Source: Nonomuraea angiospora
GTDB lineage: Bacteria; Actinomycetota; Actinomycetes; Streptosporangiales; Streptosporangiaceae
Direction of reading: 5' to 3'
Length of the DNA stretch: 64,000 nucleotides
Assembly: GCF_014873145.1 (NCBI RefSeq)
Contig: NZ_JADBEK010000001.1
Location: 9,486,001-9,550,000 of the forward strand
Below the pieces are notes generated by a model that saw only the letters and a list, made by a program, of their open reading frames with translations, ran no database searches and was not told the origin of the DNA. Below are positions 16,653-24,587 of the stretch, piece by piece (position 1 is the first letter of the stretch; each line of letters opens with the position of its first letter). Made by a program: the position numbers and the translations under genes.

Positions 16653-17935
16653 CCTTCGCTCTTGGCCACTTCGGTGATGGCCTTGCCGACTTCCTCCGGC
16701 GTCTTCGTACCGGCGATGAGCTCGGCCACGCTGTCGTTGACCTGCTGGCCGACGGCGGGCGGGTAGGCCTGGTCGAGGTAGAGCTGGTAGCCGCCGGCCG
16801 CGGCCAGCGCGGTCGCCACCTGCTTGAGGTTGGGGTCCTTGACCGCGCTCTCCTCGCCCTTGAGCACCGGCAGCACGCCGCCGGCCGCCACGGCCTTGGA
16901 GTGGTTGTCCATCTCGGTCATGAACTTCACGAACTGCACGGCCTCCGCCGGGGCGTCCGCGCCCACGGCCAGGCCGCCGCCACCGCCGAACGCGTCGGAG
17001 ATCGAGCCCTTGCCGCCCTCGACCGCCGGGAAGGGGAAGAAGCCCAGGTCGTCGCCGAGGCCCTTGCCGGCGTCCTTCTGCACGGAGGGCGCCCACTGGC
17101 CCATCAGCTCCATGGCGGCCTTGCCGTTCGCCACGGTGGCCGCCTGGCCGTCCGGGGTGCCGTACCCCGCGCCGAGGAAGCCCTTCTGGAACGGCTGCAG
17201 GTCCGCCAGCGCCTTGACCTGCTGCCCGGCGGCCACGAAGTCGGGCTTGCTGAAGTCGTGGTCGACGGCCGCCTGCTTGAGCGCGTCGAGGCCGGCGATG
17301 CGCATGGCGAGGTAGGCCCAGTAGTAGTGGCCCGGCCACTTCTCCTTGCCGGCCAGGGCGATCGGGGTGACGCCCGCCGTCTTCAGCTTCTTGACGTCCT
17401 CGAGGAACGCCGACCACGTGGCGGGCGGCTGCGTGATGCCGGCCTTGGCGAAGAGTTTCTTGTTGTACCAGAAGCCGACCAGGCCGATGTCGGTCGGCAG
17501 CCCGTACGTCTTGCCGTCGATCTGGTACGCGCTGAGCGCGGCCGGCGTGAAGTTGGGCAGGACGTCGGCGACGTCGGAGGAGATGTCCTTGACCAGCCCG
17601 GCGTCGACCTGCTGCTTGAGCACGCCGCCGCCCCACGTGGCGAACAGGTCGGGGGCCTTGCCCGACTGCGTGATCGTGGTCAGCTTGGCCTTGTACGCGT
17701 CGTTCTCCAGAACCGTCGCCTTGATGGTGACGTTGGGATGCTTGGCCTCGAACTCCTTGGCCCGCTGCGCCCAGAGGGACTTGAGCGGCTCCGTGGTCGA
17801 CAGGTGCCACCATTCAAGAGCGACCTTGGCGGCCGAGCCGCCCTGCTGGGGGGCCGTGCTGCTGCCTCCACCGCCCCCACCGCCGCAGCCGGTTATGAGC
17901 ACTGCGGTCGCGATCAACACCAGACTGCGTTTCAT
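16649..17935 (-). CDS. Sugar ABC transporter solute-binding lipoprotein
   Basis: 428 aa. The signal peptide ends in a lipobox (AVLITGCGGG) followed by a run of seven glycines and a Ser/Thr/Gln-rich linker. The mature part is a family-1 extracellular solute-binding protein (EWWHLSTTEPLKSLWAQRAKEFEAKHP is split here by domain convention; VGFWYNKKLFAKAGI is the typical hinge strand). It captures sugar outside the membrane for the two permeases downstream. As first gene of the operon it faces a divergent LacI regulator; operator-like sites lie 106-212 bp upstream. Confidence 0.92.
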   Translation of the reverse strand: MKRSLVLIATAVLITGCGGGGGGGSSTAPQQGGSAAKVALEWWHLSTTEPLKSLWAQRAKEFEAKHPNVTIKATVLENDAYKAKLTTITQSGKAPDLFATWGGGVLKQQVDAGLVKDISSDVADVLPNFTPAALSAYQIDGKTYGLPTDIGLVGFWYNKKLFAKAGITQPPATWSAFLEDVKKLKTAGVTPIALAGKEKWPGHYYWAYLAMRIAGLDALKQAAVDHDFSKPDFVAAGQQVKALADLQPFQKGFLGAGYGTPDGQAATVANGKAAMELMGQWAPSVQKDAGKGLGDDLGFFPFPAVEGGKGSISDAFGGGGGLAVGADAPAEAVQFVKFMTEMDNHSKAVAAGGVLPVLKGEESAVKDPNLKQVATALAAAGGYQLYLDQAYPPAVGQQVNDSVAELIAGTKTPEEVGKAITEVAKSEG

Positions 17936-18040
17936 CAGGGGTCCTCTCCTCAGACTGGCCCGGCCTGCCGTACGGACCCCCTGCACGTGATTCCTGGGAC
18001 TCAGCGTGACTCATGGGGCACGGTACGACGCACCGCGCGT

Positions 18041-18146
18041 GAAAGTTTCGTTACCACCCCGATAGTTTCGCTGCCTGGATCGTAGGTAAACGCTGCGTAA
18101 AGCGTCAACACCTTGAGTGGGAGCGATCCCAAACCGAAACTTTCGG
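18041..18146. promoter_or_regulatory. Three GAAA-N-TTTC operator-like sites between the ABC operon and lacI-type gene
   Basis: Sites: GAAAGTTTC at 18041-18049, GATAGTTTC at 18061-18069 (one mismatch) and the perfect palindrome CCGAAACTTTCGG at 18134-18146. The last lies 15-27 bp before the regulator's GTG start. Sites of this form are known upstream of xylanase and bxl transporter genes in streptomycetes, where LacI/BxlR-type repressors bind. They probably control both directions. Confidence 0.7.
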
Positions 18147-18160
18147 ATACACTCCCGAAC

Positions 18161-19171
18161 GTGTCAGCGAAGCGGCGGGTGACGATCGCACTGATCGCGG
18201 AAGAGGCCGGGGTCTCCATTCCGACGGTGTCCAAGGTCATCAACGGACGTCCAGAGGTCGCTCCGGCGACCCGCCATCGAGTCGAACGACTCCTGCAGGA
18301 ACACGGCTACCAGCGGCGCATCAGCCAGGACGACACCCCGGCCGGCCTGGTCGACCTGGTCTTCGCCGAGATCGAGTCGCCGTGGGCCATGGAGATCGTG
18401 CGCGGTGCGGAGGGCGCGGCCCACGAGGCCGGTGCCAGCGTGGTCATCTCCGTCCTGCACACCCATGCCGGACCGGGCCGCGACTGGCTCGAACGCCTGG
18501 CCGCCCGCCGTACCGACGGCGTGGTCATCGTCGCCTCGCGCCTGTCCACGGGCATCCAGGCCCAGCTCAGCGCGCGCTCGCTCCCGTTCGCCGTGGTCGA
18601 CCCGGAGGGCGAGCCCGCCCCCGGCGTCGTCTCGGTCGGGGCCACCAACTGGAACGGCGGCCTGGCCGCCACCCGCCACCTGCTCGAACTCGGCCACCGG
18701 CGCATCGCCATGATCAGCGGCCCCACGGACATGCTGTGCAGCCAGGCCCGCGTGGACGGCTACCGCGCGGCCCTGGAGACGGCCGGGGTGCCGATCGAAC
18801 CGGAGCTGATCCGGCGCGGCACGTTCCTGGTGGAGTCGGGCCACGACGAGGGCCACGCGCTGCTCTCCCTGGACGAGCCCCCGACGGCGATCTTCGCGGG
18901 GAGCGACCTGATGGCCTTCGGCGTGTTCGAGGCGGCCCGCCAGCGCGGCCTTCGCGTCCCCGAGGACCTGAGCGTCGTGGGCTTCGACGACCTGCCCCTG
19001 TCCAAGTCGGCCTGGCCACCCTTGACCACGGTACGCCAGCCGCTGCAGGAGATGGCCGCCCTGGCCACCCGCACGGTCCTGGCCATGGGCCGCGGCGAGG
19101 TCCCGGAGACCAAGCGGGTCGAGCTGGCGACAGAACTCATCGTCCGAGACAGCACAGCCCGCCACGAGTAG
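18161..19171 (+). CDS. LacI-family transcriptional regulator (sugar ABC operon)
   Basis: 336 aa from GTG 18161. The HTH (IALIAEEAGVSIPTVSKVING) and hinge (TRHRVERLLQEHGYQRR) are at the very N-terminus, followed by a periplasmic-binding-protein-like effector domain (GLVDLVFAEIESPWAMEI ... AIFAGSDLMAFGVFEAAR ... VVGFDDLPLSKSAWPPLTTVRQP). A TTG at 18113 would place the palindrome inside the gene and is unlikely. It probably represses the divergent sugar ABC operon and itself until a sugar is bound. Confidence 0.9.
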   Translation: MSAKRRVTIALIAEEAGVSIPTVSKVINGRPEVAPATRHRVERLLQEHGYQRRISQDDTPAGLVDLVFAEIESPWAMEIVRGAEGAAHEAGASVVISVLHTHAGPGRDWLERLAARRTDGVVIVASRLSTGIQAQLSARSLPFAVVDPEGEPAPGVVSVGATNWNGGLAATRHLLELGHRRIAMISGPTDMLCSQARVDGYRAALETAGVPIEPELIRRGTFLVESGHDEGHALLSLDEPPTAIFAGSDLMAFGVFEAARQRGLRVPEDLSVVGFDDLPLSKSAWPPLTTVRQPLQEMAALATRTVLAMGRGEVPETKRVELATELIVRDSTARHE

Positions 19172-19197
19172 GCATCCGGGTAGGTGGGCCGACGCTC

Positions 19198-19497
19198 ACC
19201 CACCCGTTGCCCATCTGGATGGTGGGCCTGCTGGACCCCACCCCGACCGGTCCTCGCTCCGCTCGTCCCCGGCCGCGCCTGACGGCGCGCAAAGGTCTTC
19301 GCATGGGGCGCTTCGCACCCGGGGCTCAGGCGCTTCTTGTTTCAGGCGCCTTCGGCGCACCCCCCGCGCCTTGCGGCGCCATCGCCCACCCGTGACCCGG
19401 TTACCGGTCTGGCCTGCTGGAGCCCGCCCCGAGCGGGCCTCGCTTCGCTCGGCCTCAGGGGGCGCGACGACTTGCTCAGCGCCTGGCGCTGCTCCAG
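19198..19497 (+). repeat. Dispersed repeat, copies B (19198-19340) and C (19385-19497)
   Basis: Copy B starts 27 bp after the LacI stop, in the sense direction, with CACCCACCCGTTGCCC, GGTGGGCCTGCTGGACCCC and later GGTCTTCGCATGGGGCGC and GGGGCTCAGGCGCTTCTT. It aligns with copy A at 11296-11446. Copy C is shorter and more diverged (GGCCTGCTGGAGCCCGCCCC, GAGCGGGCCTCGCT). Both start with a CCCACC...GGTGGG-type stem, weaker in C. No gene is supported here. Confidence 0.7.
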
Positions 19498-19499
19498 AC

Positions 19500-19957
19500 C
19501 GTCGCAGTATCCCGGAGCAAGAAGCGGTCGTACCGCTGGGCGCCAGCCCCATGCAGTATTCGGGTGGCCCTGGTTGATGATGTGGACGCCGCGGAGAGGT
19601 GACGCCCCATCCGCTGGCAGCATCCGGATGCGGGGTAAGCATGCCATCGGTGCAACGGGAGCCCCGCGAGTAACCTGCCTCGCCGTACTCTGCAGAGCAT
19701 GAAAGGCGTGTCATGAGCGCTCACCCCCTTCACCGCGGCATGACGACCTATGGCCGGGATGCTTGCTGATCCGTAGCTGTCAGCTGAAGTGTTTCGACGG
19801 TAGCCGCACTTACGGTGGCGATCCGCGAAGATCCATGACTCGCCGGAAGCGATCAAGTCGGAGCCTGTTCTGACGGCATTTACATGGCGCCATCGCCCAG
19901 GCAGCGATCTTCGAGGTGCGCGGTACAGGCCCACGGAGCACCCCATAGGCTCTGCCT
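19500..19957. other. Intergenic, no gene supported
   Basis: Between repeat copy C and the HAD gene no open frame has actinobacterial codon bias or a recognisable protein. The sequence is less GC-rich than its neighbours around 19740-19860. The last 15 bp contain CATAGGCT, a possible -10 for a leaderless HAD transcript. Confidence 0.5.
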
Positions 19958-20590
19958 GTGCTCACCATCGCCTTCGACGTCGGAGAAACGATAGTCCGAG
20001 ACGACCGTTATTGGGCCTCGTGGGCCGACTGGCTCGACATCCCTCGCCACACCCTCTCTGCGCTGGTCGGCGCCGTTGTCGCCCAGGGCCGAGACAACGC
20101 CGACGCCCTCCGTCTGCTCCAGCCCGACATCGACCTTGACGCCGAGTACGCCGCCCGAGAGGCCGCTGGCCGTGGCGAGCGGATAGAGGAGGACGACCTC
20201 TATCCCGACGTTCGCCCAGCCCTCATCGCGCTACGCGCAGCGGGCCACCGCCTCGTGATCGCCGGGAACCAGACGGAGCGGGCCGCCGAGCTGCTGCGGG
20301 CGCTGCGTCTCCCGGTGGATGCGGTCGCCACGTCCGGCGAGTGGGGCGTCGCCAAGCCCGACCCTGGTTTCTTCGCCCGCCTGATCGAGTTCACCCAGGC
20401 CCCACCGGACCACATCGTGTACGTGGGCGACCACCCGGCCAACGACGTCGGCCCGGCCAAGGCGGCAGGCTTGCGCACCGCCCACATCCGCCGCGGGCCA
20501 TGGGGCCACCTCTGGGCGGGCACGCCGGACGCCGCGGCGGCTGACTGGCAGATCTCCACGCTGACAGAGCTGGCGGCCATTGTCACTTAA
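19958..20590 (+). CDS. HAD-superfamily hydrolase
   Basis: 210 aa from GTG 19958. Motif I is FDVGETIV: the nucleophilic Asp is present but the second Asp of DxD is Gly, so it may not be a classical phosphatase. Motif II is VIAGNQT, the motif III lysine is in AKPDPGFF, and motif IV is YVGDHPANDVGPAKAAG. An inserted helical cap lies between residues 15 and 85. It could be a haloacid-dehalogenase-like or substrate-specific phosphatase; no neighbour suggests a pathway. Confidence 0.85.
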   Translation: MLTIAFDVGETIVRDDRYWASWADWLDIPRHTLSALVGAVVAQGRDNADALRLLQPDIDLDAEYAAREAAGRGERIEEDDLYPDVRPALIALRAAGHRLVIAGNQTERAAELLRALRLPVDAVATSGEWGVAKPDPGFFARLIEFTQAPPDHIVYVGDHPANDVGPAKAAGLRTAHIRRGPWGHLWAGTPDAAAADWQISTLTELAAIVT

Positions 20591-20845
20591 CCCTGGGTAG
20601 TCCTGTCACGAGGCCGCTACAGTCCGGAATGAAGCCTCGCACTAGAGCTCGTAGCGGGCATGGTCGGGATCGCTCCAGATATCGTCCCGTCGCCGTGCCG
20701 TACCCTGCAGCCTTCCCATCCCACGGCCGCTCTTCCCCCGCCTCCAGGTGCAGGACCTTGGGAAGGCCGTACAGGCATCGGTCCCTCGCCATCCAGTTCG
20801 AGGCCGGGCACCGCAGGGCAGCGCTGGCGCCCGCTTTGTCGCGGC

Positions 20846-21168
20846 CATGAACAACGGTGACCCCAGGCGATCGACCACGTCTACGAGGACGACGCCGGTC
20901 CTCGTCCCGGTGTCCGGCCACCCCGTCGCCGCCCCCGCGTCTCGCCGCCAACCAGCACCTGCAGAGCTTCGGGCTGCCGATCGAGGCGCGTCCGAGACAC
21001 GTGTACGTGGCCGGTAACATCGCCCTGCTCATCGTGGACCGGTCGATGCGCGGCACGGCACGCGACGGCTCCGAGCTCGACATGAGCGGCACCGCCACCG
21101 ACGTCGTCCGCCACGGCCCCGACGGCCAATGGCGCTACGTCATCGACAACCCCCACGGCACAGCCTGA
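20846..21168 (+). pseudogene. Frameshifted SnoaL/DUF4440-like (NTF2-fold) pseudogene
   Basis: Reading across three frames recovers a typical NTF2-fold protein: AMNNGD, then AIDHVYEDDA, then VLVPVSGHPVA, then LAANQHLQSFGLP and on to a C-terminus HVYVAGNIALLIVDRSM ... GTATDVVRHGPDGQWRYVIDN. At least three frameshifts separate these pieces between 20860 and 20950. The 3' part is still open and could look like a short gene, but it lacks the first half of the fold. Confidence 0.65.
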
Positions 21169-21234
21169 CCGGCTCAGCGGGCGAACTCGGCCGCATTGTT
21201 CCGCGTCCGTCGCCTGTCGGCGCGCGCGGGGCCA

Positions 21235-21360
21235 CCGGTCACCTCCTCGACCGTGTTCGTGTCGGCACCGGCTCTCCGACCGAAATGATCTCGTCGCCTT
21301 CGATGAGCACCGTAGTGTCCGGCAGGGCTGGCCGCGGGAGGGGTTGATCATCGCCATAGG
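21235..21360 (-). pseudogene. Possible amidohydrolase N-terminal fragment
   Basis: On the minus strand one frame reads LPDTTVLIEGDEIISVG, the first beta-sandwich strand pair of amidohydrolase proteins. The frame changes before and after this point and no metal-binding HxH region follows. It is best read as a decayed remnant beside the NTF2-fold pseudogene. Confidence 0.4.
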
Positions 21361-21422
21361 CACTGAGGATCGGGCGCAGGGAACCTGTCGAACAACGACA
21401 AAAAGCGCATGTAACCGTGGAG

Positions 21423-22013
21423 TTATCGAGGGGGCTGATCGCTCAAGGCCGTGACCAGCCGGGCGACCAGTACGCGCGTCTCCTCGAAGGAGGCTTCGCT
21501 CAGGGCGGGGCTGCCGAGGATCGAGCGCATCACGCCCATGCCGAGCAGGAGCGCCCCCACCATTTCGGCCCGCAGGGCGGGGTTCTCGCCGCCCATCCGC
21601 GCGGCGAAGTCGGGCAGGTAGCCCTCGCAGATCTGCGTACGCAACTGGTCGCGGATGGCCGGGTGGCCCGCGGAGCGCAGCATCACCAGGAGTGGGTGCT
21701 CGCCGGCGAACTGCTCCCAGTCGGCGAAGACGACGTCGTGCAGCAGCGTGTCGGTGATGTGGGGGAGCGGACGCGCCGGATCGTCCGTGAGGCCGGCCGG
21801 GATCTCCACGCGTACGGCCTCCTCGTGGAGTCGCTCCTTCGAGCCGAAGTAGCGGAAGACGAGAGCCGGATCGACACCCACGTCGGCCGCGATCTCACGT
21901 ACGCCCGTGCCGTCGTAGCCCTGGCGGGCGAAGCGCAGGCGTGCGGCGTCGAGCAGCTTGGCGCGGGTGGCGGCTTTGTCGCGGCGTTTCGGCTGGTTCA
22001 TGCAGGTCATCAT
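21423..22013 (-). CDS. TetR/AcrR-family regulator
   Basis: 196 aa. The N-terminal HTH is LLDAARLRFARQGYDGTGVREIAADVGVDPALVFRYFGSKERL-type (residues about 20-60, split here), and the rest is a helical ligand-binding domain. ATG 22013 abuts the operator; ATG 22001 (MNQPKRRDK) is an equally plausible start. It is divergent from an SDR gene with two nearly identical palindromes between them, so it probably represses both itself and the SDR. Confidence 0.88.
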   Translation of the reverse strand: MMTCMNQPKRRDKAATRAKLLDAARLRFARQGYDGTGVREIAADVGVDPALVFRYFGSKERLHEEAVRVEIPAGLTDDPARPLPHITDTLLHDVVFADWEQFAGEHPLLVMLRSAGHPAIRDQLRTQICEGYLPDFAARMGGENPALRAEMVGALLLGMGVMRSILGSPALSEASFEETRVLVARLVTALSDQPPR

Positions 22014-22078
22014 AAGTCATCGATCGTTGACTTAGCAGGTCGCCGGGCCCTAGCATTCTTGTCACCGATCGATGACTT
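22014..22078. promoter_or_regulatory. Two TetR-type palindromic operators
   Basis: AAGTCATCGATCGTTGACTT at 22014-22033 and TTGTCACCGATCGATGACTT at 22059-22078. Both share the form GTCA-YCGATCGW-TGAC with outer AA/TT bases. Centre-to-centre distance is 45 bp. One overlaps the TetR start region and the other ends 14 bp before the SDR start. Confidence 0.8.
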
Positions 22079-22092
22079 GAGGGGGTTCGGCA

Positions 22093-22935
22093 ATGCGTAC
22101 CTACGTGATCACCGGCGGCACGGACGGCATGGGCAAGGGCTTGGCGCTGCGGTTCCTGCGCCGCGGGGACAGAGTGATCGCCGTGGCCAGCGGGGAGGAG
22201 AAGGGACGTGCCTTACTCGCCGAGGCGCGCGGGCTCGGCGCCGAGGGCAGGGCCGTGTTCCTCCGTGCCGACCTGAGCACCGTCGCGGGGATGCGGCAGG
22301 TGGTCGAGGAGGTGGCGGCGACCGCCGAGGCCGTGGACGGGCTGGTGTTCGCGGCCCAGCGGTTCCGCCCCAAGCGCGAAGAGACGGCGGACGGGCTGGA
22401 ATTCACCTTCGCGCTGGCCTACCTGAGCCGGTTCGTCATCGGCCACGGCCTGATGGAGCACCTGGAACGCGCGCAGGCGCCCGTCGTGATGAACATCGCC
22501 GGACCCGGTGGCCTGCCGGGCCGCGTCAACTGGGACGACCTCCAATGGCGCGAGGGCTACACGGGGATGCGCGCGGCGATGCAGTCCTCTCGCTGCAACG
22601 ACCTGCTCGGAGCCGGTTTCCCCGCCCGCTACCCGGCCGCCCGTACGCGTTATGTCCTCTACAACCCCGGCTTCGTGAACACGAGCATGGCCGACCCGCT
22701 GCCGCAACCCAGGCGTGCCGTCACCAAGACGCTCGCCCGGTTCTTCGCGATGCCGGTCGGCAAGGCGATCGAGCCGATCACCGCACTGCTGGACACCGCG
22801 CCCGGACCCGCCGTCACCGCCTACATGCGCGGCAAGCCGTTGCCGCTGACCGGCAAGGACTTCGACCCGGCCGCCGCGGCTCGCCTCGACCGCGTGACGA
22901 CGGACCTGCTCGGACAGATCGCCGCGACTCGGTGA
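22093..22935 (+). CDS. SDR-family oxidoreductase (divergent from TetR)
   Basis: 280 aa. The Rossmann motif is TGGTDGMGKG at residues 8-17, and the middle part reads DGLVFAAQRFRP where NNAG is usual. The catalytic YxxxK is not evident: YTGMR occupies the expected position with Arg for Lys, followed by QSSRCNDLL. So it may have altered chemistry or bind NAD(P) without reducing a substrate. ATG 22093 follows GAGGGGG by 8 nt. It is the presumed target of the divergent TetR regulator. Confidence 0.82.
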   Translation: MRTYVITGGTDGMGKGLALRFLRRGDRVIAVASGEEKGRALLAEARGLGAEGRAVFLRADLSTVAGMRQVVEEVAATAEAVDGLVFAAQRFRPKREETADGLEFTFALAYLSRFVIGHGLMEHLERAQAPVVMNIAGPGGLPGRVNWDDLQWREGYTGMRAAMQSSRCNDLLGAGFPARYPAARTRYVLYNPGFVNTSMADPLPQPRRAVTKTLARFFAMPVGKAIEPITALLDTAPGPAVTAYMRGKPLPLTGKDFDPAAAARLDRVTTDLLGQIAATR

Positions 22936-23065
22936 CGCGCGCGGCGGTGCGGATCGGGGGAGGGCCGTTCGGGCGGGCGATCGTGATCACGCGGGTCGGG
23001 TCGGGCGCTGGTCGGGTCGATCGCGGGGGTGACCGCCGCCAAGCCGCTCAGGCTCGACCCGCCTC

Positions 23066-23905
23066 TCAGCGGAAGTCGTCCGCGTGGTCGGCGGCCCATT
23101 CGGCGAACGTGTGCCCCGGGTGGCCGGTCACCTTCTCCACCACCGTCGAGGTCGGCGCGGGTATGCCGTCACGGGCCGCCCACTGCTTCATGATCACCTC
23201 GACGCCGACCGCCGGCACCGTCCGGCCCATCTCCTCCCGCGCCTGCGCCTCCGACACCACCTCGATGTCGATCGGACGCCCGATCGCCTCCCCGATGTGC
23301 TCGACCTGCCGCCGCAACGTGAGCGACTCCACCCCGTACACGGTGTACGCCTGCCGCTCGTGCCCGGGCTCCGTCAACGCCGTCACCGCGAGCGCCGCCA
23401 GGTCCTTCTCGTGGATGGGGGCGGTCTCGGACTCCGGGTACGGCAGGCGCACCACGCCCCTGGCCCGGATCGTCGCCTGCCACCACCACCGCGTGTTCGT
23501 CGCGAACATCCCCGGCCGGATGAACGTCCAGTCCAGCCCCGAGCTCTCCACGGCCGTCTCGACGATCCGGTGCTGCACGGCGATCGGGTTGCGTTCGGAG
23601 CCCTCCATCACGATCGCCGCCGACGACAGCAGCACCACCTGCCGCACCCCGGCCGACCTAGCGGCCTCGACGAAGCCCTCGACACCGTCCGGTTTGGCGT
23701 ACACGAACACCTTCGTGGCGCCCTCCAGCGCGGCCGGCAACGTCTCGGGAAGCTCCAGGTCGGCCGCCACGACCTCCGCGGAATCGGGCAGGCCGCCCTT
23801 GCCCGGGTCCCTGCTCGTCACCCGCACCCGTTCGCCGGCCGCCAGCAGACCGGCGGCGACATGGCGCCCCACACTGCCGCGAGCCCCGAAGACCACCATC
23901 ACCAT
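23066..23905 (-). CDS. NmrA-like NAD(P)H-binding protein
   Basis: 279 aa with an N-terminal Rossmann motif (VFGARGSVGRHVAAGLL), VVLLSSAAIVMEG in the active-site strand and WTFIRPGMFATNTRWW, all typical of atypical SDR/NmrA proteins that act as quinone reductases or redox sensors. No catalytic Tyr-Lys pair is obvious. It lies 15 bp after a TetR gene on the same strand, so the two are probably one operon. Confidence 0.88.
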   Translation of the reverse strand: MVMVVFGARGSVGRHVAAGLLAAGERVRVTSRDPGKGGLPDSAEVVAADLELPETLPAALEGATKVFVYAKPDGVEGFVEAARSAGVRQVVLLSSAAIVMEGSERNPIAVQHRIVETAVESSGLDWTFIRPGMFATNTRWWWQATIRARGVVRLPYPESETAPIHEKDLAALAVTALTEPGHERQAYTVYGVESLTLRRQVEHIGEAIGRPIDIEVVSEAQAREEMGRTVPAVGVEVIMKQWAARDGIPAPTSTVVEKVTGHPGHTFAEWAADHADDFR

Positions 23906-23920
23906 TGCCGCAGAACCTCC

Positions 23921-24547
23921 CTAATCCTCGGCCGGGCCGAGCAGCCTGACCAGCTCATCGTGCAAGCGGCGGCGCACCTCGGGCGAGAGCGGCTCGTCGC
24001 CGAAGATGTCCCGGACGAACTGCGGCATCGTGATCGGCGCGAACACCACCGCGTAGGCGACCAGCAGCGCGAACGCCGGATCGACCCGCCCGGTGACCTC
24101 CCCGTCCGCCTGCCGCCCGCGCATCCGCTCCAGCGACTCGGCCATCCGGGCGCGTTGCGCCTGCGCGTACCGCTGCCCCTCCTCGGCGTCGGCGAACGGG
24201 CAGTCGCCCAGCGCCTGCCACACCACCAGCCGCGCCCATTCCGGGTCGTCGAGCGTGCGCGCCAGCTGGGCCCCGACCGACTCCGCGAACGAAGCCGACG
24301 CGGCGTCGGACGAGGCCTCGTCCGCCTGCCGGCGCCGCCGCAGCTCCTCCAGCAGCCCCTGCTTGCCGCCGAAGTAGTAGGAGATCAGCTGCTGGTTGAC
24401 GCCGGCGCGGGCGGCGATCCCGGCGGTGCGCGCGCCGGAATATCCCTTCTCGCCGAACTCGCTCACGGCGGCCCGCAGGATCCGCTCCCGCGTCAGCTCC
24501 GCCGCCTTGCCGCGCTCCTCAGGGCGCGGCGCCCTCCGTGCCGCCAT
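23921..24547 (-). CDS. TetR/AcrR-family regulator
   Basis: 208 aa with the HTH at residues about 22-65 (ILRAAVSEFGEKGYSGA, then IAARAGVNQQLISYYFGGK). The C-terminal domain is helical. ATG 24547 is followed by basic residues typical of TetR N-termini. It precedes the NmrA-like gene and probably autoregulates through the palindrome at 24566-24581. Confidence 0.88.
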   Translation of the reverse strand: MAARRAPRPEERGKAAELTRERILRAAVSEFGEKGYSGARTAGIAARAGVNQQLISYYFGGKQGLLEELRRRRQADEASSDAASASFAESVGAQLARTLDDPEWARLVVWQALGDCPFADAEEGQRYAQAQRARMAESLERMRGRQADGEVTGRVDPAFALLVAYAVVFAPITMPQFVRDIFGDEPLSPEVRRRLHDELVRLLGPAED

Positions 24548-24565
24548 GCGTGGAACGGTAGAGCA

Positions 24566-24581
24566 TCAATCATTTGGTTGA
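24566..24581. promoter_or_regulatory. Palindrome upstream of TetR gene
   Basis: TCAATCATTTGGTTGA, an imperfect dyad with TCAA/TTGA arms, 19 bp upstream of the TetR ATG. It also lies 7 bp before the 3' end of the esterase gene (24588). A second possible half-site, TTGACAAGTGTCA, follows directly. Confidence 0.5.
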
Positions 24582-24587
24582 CAAGTG

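Noticed and set aside
20617..20878. Short overlapping frames after the HAD gene
   Set aside because: Several frames of 60-78 codons overlap on both strands with no consistent homology; not annotated.
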